Positions 58,952 through 64,000 of a stretch of DNA of 64,000 nt are shown here, piece by piece. This stretch comes from JAHEEL01 sp963836085. Lineage in GTDB: Bacteria; Actinomycetota; Acidimicrobiia; Spongiisociales; UBA5794. A program made the translations under genes and the position numbers. The stretch's first letter is position 1. Every line of letters begins with the position of its first letter. The stretch is taken from positions 1-64,000 of the forward strand of contig CAWIHT010000017.1 in assembly GCA_963836085.1 (NCBI GenBank), given 5' to 3'. The notes beneath the pieces are model-generated. The model was not told where the DNA came from and ran no database searches. It worked only from the letters and a program-made list of their open reading frames with translations.

Positions 58952-60225
58952 CTACCCCGGTTCACCAATGGTGAAGTTGGTGTTCGCGAAGCCACTCGCA
59001 TTCCCAGCAGCATCAAACGCACGCACGTTCACCCAATACGGCTGCGGCGACACCGCATCCGGATCGAACGGCAACGACCAACTCGTCACCATCCCACCAG
59101 GCTCGAACAGCGCCGCAGCCACCGACGTCCGCTCCGATTGCCAATCCGAACCGTCCCACCACTCAGTGGTCTCACGGTCATAGACCTCAACCGTCACCGA
59201 CGCGACACCAACACCATCAGACGCCGACCCCTCAACCAACACCGGAGCCGCAACCGTCGACCAACTCACCGGCGACGACACCGACACATCCGGCGGCGTC
59301 GCATCACCGATCGTGAAGTTGGTGTTCGCGAAGCCACTCGCATTCCCAGCAGCATCAAACGCACGCACGTTCACCCAATACGGCTGCGGCGACACCGCAT
59401 CCGGATCGAACGGCAACGACCAACTCGTCACCATCCCACCAGGCTCGAACAGCGCCGCAGCCACCGACGTCCGCTCCGATTGCCAATCCGAACCGTCCCA
59501 CCACTCAGTGGTCTCACGGTCATAGACCTCAACCGTCACCGACGCGACACCAACACCATCAGACGCCGACCCCTCAACCAACACCGGAGCCGCAACCGTC
59601 GACCAACTCACCGGCGACGACACCGACACATCCGGCGGCGTCGCATCACCGATCGTGAAGTTGGTGTTCGCGAAGCCACTCGCATTCCCAGCAGCATCAA
59701 ACGCACGCACGTTCACCCAATACGGCTGCGGCGACACCGCATCCGGATCGAACGGCAACGACCAACTCGTCACCATCCCACCAGGCTCGAACAGCGCCGC
59801 AGCCACCGACGTCCGCTCCGATTGCCAATCCGAACCGTCCCACCACTCAGTGGTCTCACGGTCATAGACCTCAACCGTCACCGACGCGACACCAACACCA
59901 TCAGACGCCGACCCCTCAACCAACACCGGAGCCGCAACCGTCGACCAACTCACCGGCGACGACACCGACACATCCGGCGGCGTTTCGTCGGCAACTGGCA
60001 GTGAGAAGTTGCTGGTGCTGTTCACGACATTGCCGGAGGTGTCGATGGTCTTGAGGGTCCACCAGTACGGCTGGGGAGATGGCGCACTCGGATTGAACCC
60101 ATACGACCAGGTGGCCGACGGCGTTCCCTGGCCGACGACCGAGGCAGCGAGGAACATCCGCTCGCCCTGCCAATCCGATCCATCCCACCACAGCGTGGTC
60201 TCACGATCGAAGATCTCCACCAGGA
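58952..60225 (-). CDS. Giant repeat surface protein, C-terminal Ig-like modules
   Basis: C-terminal end of a gene that enters from beyond the window. Three modules of 114 aa in tandem, each with TPPDVSVSSPVSWSTVAAPV, VEGSASDGVGVASVTVEVYD, RETTEWWDGSDWQSERTSVA, PYWVNVRAFDAAGNASGFAN and TNFTIG, preceded by one diverged module (VEIFDRETTLWWDGSDWQGE). They are related to the repeats at 31.5-32.6 kb. The protein stops at 58952 after TIGEPG with no sortase motif or membrane anchor. An indel near 60226 separates it from the next part. Confidence 0.72.
58968..59993 (-). repeat. 342-bp tandem repeat, three copies
   Basis: Copies start near 58968, 59310 and 59652 and read as identical apart from the outer ends. 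342 bp is 114 codons, so the frame is kept. Confidence 0.9.
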
Positions 60226-60227
60226 CT

Positions 60228-61264
60228 TCAGCTACAGCGACATCGTCGGTCGCCGTTCCCGAAAGCGTGACGGGGGCAGGCTACGACATCCCAGTTGCCG
60301 GGAGCATCAATTGTCTGCTCCGGTGGAGTGCCGTCGTCCGGCGTGAACTCGCGGATCATGACGACCACCGGCGCGTACGAGGCTGTCGTACCGGGCACTG
60401 TGAACAGGTCTGACGAGATGGCGAACGTCCCGTCGGGACCCGGGTTGATCACCTGCCAACGGGCCAGATCGCCCCGTACCGTGTTGTCCTGAGACTCGAA
60501 CTGCACCTGGCTCTGGGAAACGACGGTCGTCGTGCCCCCGGAAGCCTCTTCGGCATAGCCCGAGTACCGCACACCTGCGATCGAGACGTCGGTCCACGCT
60601 TCAGGCGAAGCCGGTGTCGCGGCGTTCGTCGAGAGCACGATCTCGTAGCGCATCGACGGGTTCAGGCCCGCGAAGTTCAGTTGCCAGACATCGTCGGAGT
60701 CGCTGAACCCATAGACGCCGGCCGGATCGACGATTCCATCGAACACATCGAATGCCGGACCTGCTGTGAACGGTCCGCCATCGTCCGACGACACATCAAT
60801 CCCCGAGTTGTCCACCTGCAGCGTCGCCCCAACCGTCGCACCGGAGTCGATGTCGATCAGGTCGAACACCGTCAACGGGTTGATCGGCATACCGGCCGTA
60901 CCTTCGGCGATCTCCAGCACATTGGCCGCGTTCGCATCACCATCCGACGACCGGAGATCGATGAACGCCGTCCAATTGGCCTGCACCTCGGGTACACCGC
61001 AGACCTCGGACGAGAATCCCGATCCACCGCCAGAAGTTCGAAGGCCTGCACCACGTAGCAGTACTCGGTGCCTCGGACAGACCGGTATCGAGAACCGACG
61101 TCTCGTCCTCACCGAACGGTGATCCATCAACCGGGGCATACGTGCCGCCGGTCGGACCGACCTCGAGGTCGTAGCCGTGCTCGAACTCCACATCGTCCCA
61201 GGTCACCTGCAGTTCGGTTGCAGACACCGGCGTGACCGTCAAGCCTGTCGGCATTGCCGGTGCT
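60228..61264 (-). CDS. Giant repeat surface protein, fn3 and sandwich modules
   Basis: Link between the large repeats and the Ig-like end. A fibronectin III-like domain (TGLTVTPVSATELQVTWDDV, YDLEVGPTGGTY) is followed by a module with TAFIDLRSSDGDANAANVLE, WQLNFAGLNPSMRYEIVLST and RWQVINPGPDGTFAISSDLF, which resembles the VVKWMGIDPGDDGSFSVTS module of the phosphoesterase protein. Frames change near 61255, 61060 and 60270. Confidence 0.6.
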
Positions 61265-64000
61265 GTCTGCCATTGGATCTGGGGATCGTGTCGCCGTCAT
61301 CGTCCGGCTGATACGCATACCCGGCTGTTTCCGGATCGATCAGACCCGTCGCGAATCCAGCAACCCATTCCCACCCGTCAGTAACACTCGTATCGGCAAC
61401 TGCCACCACATCCGGATCCCCCGAACCGTGGATATTGACCCACACCTCAGAATCCTGCGCCGCGAGACCCGTCACCTCATCGGCATCCGGATCGACACCC
61501 GTCAACTCAAGCGCCGTCACCGTATGGCGCTTCGTCTCCGACACGCCGAGATGACTCACCGTCACAACATCACCGGCCACAAGATCCCACATGAATGTCG
61601 GATCGTTCAGATAGAGATTGAAATCGCCCGGCTCTTCCCCATCCGGCACACCGTCACTCACCGGAACCGTCCACGACTCACTCCCGGCAGTACCGAAAAC
61701 CGATACCTCCAAGTCCCCGCCGCTCCACTGATGACCCCACACCTGATCCGACACCGGATCAACATTGAAGAAATACTGCGGAGCCTGCGTCGGCCACTGG
61801 ATCTGCGTCTGGTCACCGTCATCATCCGGCTGATACGCATACCCAGCCGTATCAGGACCAATATCGCCGAACGGCGCAATCCACACACCCGTCCCGTCAG
61901 CCGTCACCATCTCGTCCTCAGCCATCGACCCGTGGATATTGACCCACACATCCGAATCCGCCGCAGCAGCCCCGGTCACCGTATTCGCATCCGCATCGAC
62001 AGCCGTCAACGCCAACTCGGTCACCACATGGGACTTCTCCACCGATGTCCCTGACACGTCACCCGTCAAGGTCACCAAATCGCCAGGCAATATCTCGACA
62101 CCATCAGGTATCACGAAATCGACACCCGTCTGGTCCGGACCCCAATCCGGCCTATCCACCGACGCCTCGAAACCGGTATAGAACACCGGCCTCCAACTAT
62201 CAGGACCATCAGGATGCTGCACCGTCAACGTCACAACCACAGTGGCAGGCCACTGATGCCCCTGCACACTCTGCTGACTCGTACCCAAGACAATATTGTC
62301 CAGAGACATCACCGCATCGGAATACGTAGGACAGCCATAGACCTGGATCTTGTCGATATACGTCACCGGGTCTATAAACGTTGCGCCCACATACTGCTCA
62401 ACGCCATCAACCCAAATGTCATACGTGCCCAGAACCCAGTCGATGTTCCTCAACTCGATCCGATACCACGTATCCACATTCGCCGCCATGATCGGTTGAT
62501 ACACAACCCCCGTCGACTCGTCGAGCCAACGCAGATTCCCGTTGTGGTAACTGATACGAGCCATGAAACTCTCAGCATCGCTCGATCGAAGCTGGACAGC
62601 CAAACCACTGTCATGTGACGTGTCCCCCTCAACATAGAAGTCATAACCGAAACGATCCGGCGTCTGACGACCAAACGGACTCCACTGGCCATTGCAATCG
62701 CCCGTACCGTTGAGGTTGGTCTGCCCCACAAACATCCCACCATTCGGATTCACCGGAACCCCAACAGCAGTCATCACACCATGACCAAACCACCCATCCG
62801 CAACGCCATCCTCAAAATCGTCAACCACCGACCCATAACCCGGATCCACCACAAAACTCTGCTCCGGCGGCGGCGGCGGCCATTGGATCTGGGTCGCGTC
62901 GCCGTCATCGTCCGGCTGATACGCATACCCGGCTGTTTCCGGATCGATCAGACCCGTCGCGAATCCAGCAACCCATTCCCACCCGTCAGTAACACTCGTA
63001 TCGGCAACTGCCACCACATCCGGATCCCCCGAACCGTGGATATTGACCCACACCTCAGAATCCTGCGCCGCGAGACCCGTCACCTCATCGGCATCCGGAT
63101 CGACACCCGTCAACTCAAGCGCCGTCACCGTATGGCGCTTCGTCTCCGACACGCCGAGATGACTCACCGTCACAACATCACCGGCCACAAGATCCCACAT
63201 GAATGTCGGATCGTTCAGATAGAGATTGAAATCGCCCGGCTCTTCCCCATCCGGCACACCGTCACTCACCGGAACCGTCCACGACTCACTCCCGGCAGTA
63301 CCGAAAACCGATACCTCCAAGTCCCCGCCGCTCCACTGATGACCCCACACCTGATCCGACACCGGATCAACATTGAAGAAATACTGCGGAGCCTGCGTCG
63401 GCCACTGGATCTGCGTCTGGTCACCGTCATCATCCGGCTGATACGCATACCCAGCCGTATCAGGACCAATATCGCCGAACGGCGCAATCCACACACCCGT
63501 CCCGTCAGCCGTCACCATCTCGTCCTCAGCCATCGACCCGTGGATATTGACCCACACATCCGAATCCGCCGCAGCAGCCCCGGTCACCGTATTCGCATCC
63601 GCATCGACAGCCGTCAACGCCAACTCGGTCACCACATGGGACTTCTCCACCGATGTCCCTGACACGTCACCCGTCAAGGTCACCAAATCGCCAGGCAATA
63701 TCTCGACACCATCAGGTATCACGAAATCGACACCCGTCTGGTCCGGACCCCAATCCGGCCTATCCACCGACGCCTCGAAACCGGTATAGAACACCGGCCT
63801 CCAACTATCAGGACCATCAGGATGCTGCACCGTCAACGTCACAACCACAGTGGCAGGCCACTGATGCCCCTGCACACTCTGCTGACTCGTACCCAAGACA
63901 ATATTGTCCAGAGACATCACCGCATCGGAATACGTAGGACAGCCATAGACCTGGATCTTGTCGATATACGTCACCGGGTCTATAAACGTTGCGCCCACAT
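61239..64000 (-). CDS. Giant repeat surface protein, 536-aa repeats (N-terminus outside window)
   Basis: More than 910 aa in one open frame, without start inside the window. It contains 1.7 copies of a 536-aa unit. Each unit has a concanavalin A-like domain (VVDDFEDGVADGWFGHGVMT, WYRIELRNIDWVLGTYDIWV, MSLDNIVLG) and two related sandwich domains that each end in TAGYAYQPDDDGD then TQIQWP; shared inner blocks are DSDVWVNIHGS and DSEVWVNIHGS. Asp/Val-rich composition and lack of Cys fit a secreted protein. Role unknown; adhesion or matrix function is likely. Confidence 0.72.
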   Translation of the reverse strand, partial: VGATFIDPVTYIDKIQVYGCPTYSDAVMSLDNIVLGTSQQSVQGHQWPATVVVTLTVQHPDGPDSWRPVFYTGFEASVDRPDWGPDQTGVDFVIPDGVEILPGDLVTLTGDVSGTSVEKSHVVTELALTAVDADANTVTGAAAADSDVWVNIHGSMAEDEMVTADGTGVWIAPFGDIGPDTAGYAYQPDDDGDQTQIQWPTQAPQYFFNVDPVSDQVWGHQWSGGDLEVSVFGTAGSESWTVPVSDGVPDGEEPGDFNLYLNDPTFMWDLVAGDVVTVSHLGVSETKRHTVTALELTGVDPDADEVTGLAAQDSEVWVNIHGSGDPDVVAVADTSVTDGWEWVAGFATGLIDPETAGYAYQPDDDGDATQIQWPPPPPEQSFVVDPGYGSVVDDFEDGVADGWFGHGVMTAVGVPVNPNGGMFVGQTNLNGTGDCNGQWSPFGRQTPDRFGYDFYVEGDTSHDSGLAVQLRSSDAESFMARISYHNGNLRWLDESTGVVYQPIMAANVDTWYRIELRNIDWVLGTYDIWVDGVEQYVGATFIDPVTYIDKIQVYGCPTYSDAVMSLDNIVLGTSQQSVQGHQWPATVVVTLTVQHPDGPDSWRPVFYTGFEASVDRPDWGPDQTGVDFVIPDGVEILPGDLVTLTGDVSGTSVEKSHVVTELALTAVDADANTVTGAAAADSDVWVNIHGSMAEDEMVTADGTGVWIAPFGDIGPDTAGYAYQPDDDGDQTQIQWPTQAPQYFFNVDPVSDQVWGHQWSGGDLEVSVFGTAGSESWTVPVSDGVPDGEEPGDFNLYLNDPTFMWDLVAGDVVTVSHLGVSETKRHTVTALELTGVDPDADEVTGLAAQDSEVWVNIHGSGDPDVVAVADTSVTDGWEWVAGFATGLIDPETAGYAYQPDDDGDTIPRSNGRQHRQCRQA
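61265..64000 (-). repeat. 1608-bp direct repeat, about 1.7 copies in window
   Basis: Sequence at 61280-62392 recurs at 62888-64000 with an offset of exactly 1608 bp and no differences noticed by eye over more than 1 kb. The unit is 536 codons. It may continue beyond the window. Confidence 0.9.

Noticed and set aside
58278..59993. CRISPR array suggested by regular repeats
   Set aside because: Repeats are contiguous, codon-phased and inside coding sequence; there are no spacers and no cas genes.
58880..60004. Long plus-strand open frame with three Arg-rich repeats
   Set aside because: It is the shadow of the 342-bp repeats that encode Ig-like modules on the minus strand.

Overview
The window looks like chromosome from a high-GC actinobacterium, most likely class Acidimicrobiia (Ilumatobacter-like). 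This is inferred from frequent GTG starts, dense operons with ATGA/TGATG overlaps, TAnnnT -10 elements close to start codons, and SLH-like modules of the type ITRGCNPP...VTRGQMAAFLVRALG. Many genes read well only if single-base indels are allowed. Two tandem paralogues that can be aligned to each other show the indels directly (three insertions in one, one deletion in the other), so most frameshifts are probably uncorrected sequencing errors. Affected genes are given as one reconstructed CDS with approximate frame changes.

Region 1 (1-9.7 kb) is a lasso-type RiPP cluster. A divergent ABC exporter is followed by cyclase C1 - precursor A1 - nucleotidyltransferase - RRE protein B1 - methyltransferase - leader peptidase B2 - HPr-kinase-like kinase - cyclase C2 - precursor A2. 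Each cyclase is followed directly by its own precursor, and the tailoring genes lie between the two pairs. Both precursors keep the leader pattern YxxPxLxxxGxxxxxT, but their cores are unusual.

Region 2 (9.7-27.5 kb) is a glycan assembly locus. It begins with a bacillosamine-type set (membrane 4,6-dehydratase, aminotransferase, NeuD/PglD-like acetyltransferase, PglC-like phosphoglycosyltransferase). It continues with a GT4 glycosyltransferase, a heparinase II/III-like protein and a bi-domain oxidoreductase, then a part that looks less GC-rich: a CapK/PaaK-like adenylate-forming enzyme, two glycosyltransferases, a Wzy-like polymerase/ligase and a Wzx-like flippase. Region 3 (27.5-31.4 kb) is mobile-element territory: an IS481-family element in a CTAG target, an FkbM methyltransferase gene, and an IS3-family fragment whose broken end joins a giant surface-protein gene.

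Region 4 (31.2-39.3 kb, minus) is a giant secreted protein with two calcineurin-like phosphoesterase domains, LamG, PKD, DNRLRE-like and Ig-like modules. Region 5 (39.6-48.9 kb) holds UDP-GlcNAc 2-epimerase, a D-2-hydroxyacid dehydrogenase and a HAD phosphatase, then two tandem LCP proteins with FG-GAP-like repeats before and SLH-like repeats after the catalytic domain, and a lipoprotein. The LCP proteins are candidates for attaching glycans to the wall.

Region 6 (48.9-58.8 kb) is a second glycan module: VanZ-like protein, Wzz/BY-kinase, PP2C-like phosphatase, glycosyltransferase, two sulfotransferases, Wzx and Wzy/WaaL-like proteins. This suggests a sulfated exopolysaccharide. Region 7 (58.9-64 kb, minus, open at the window edge) is another giant repeat-built surface protein with 342-bp and 1608-bp repeats. 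No tRNA, rRNA or CRISPR array was seen.
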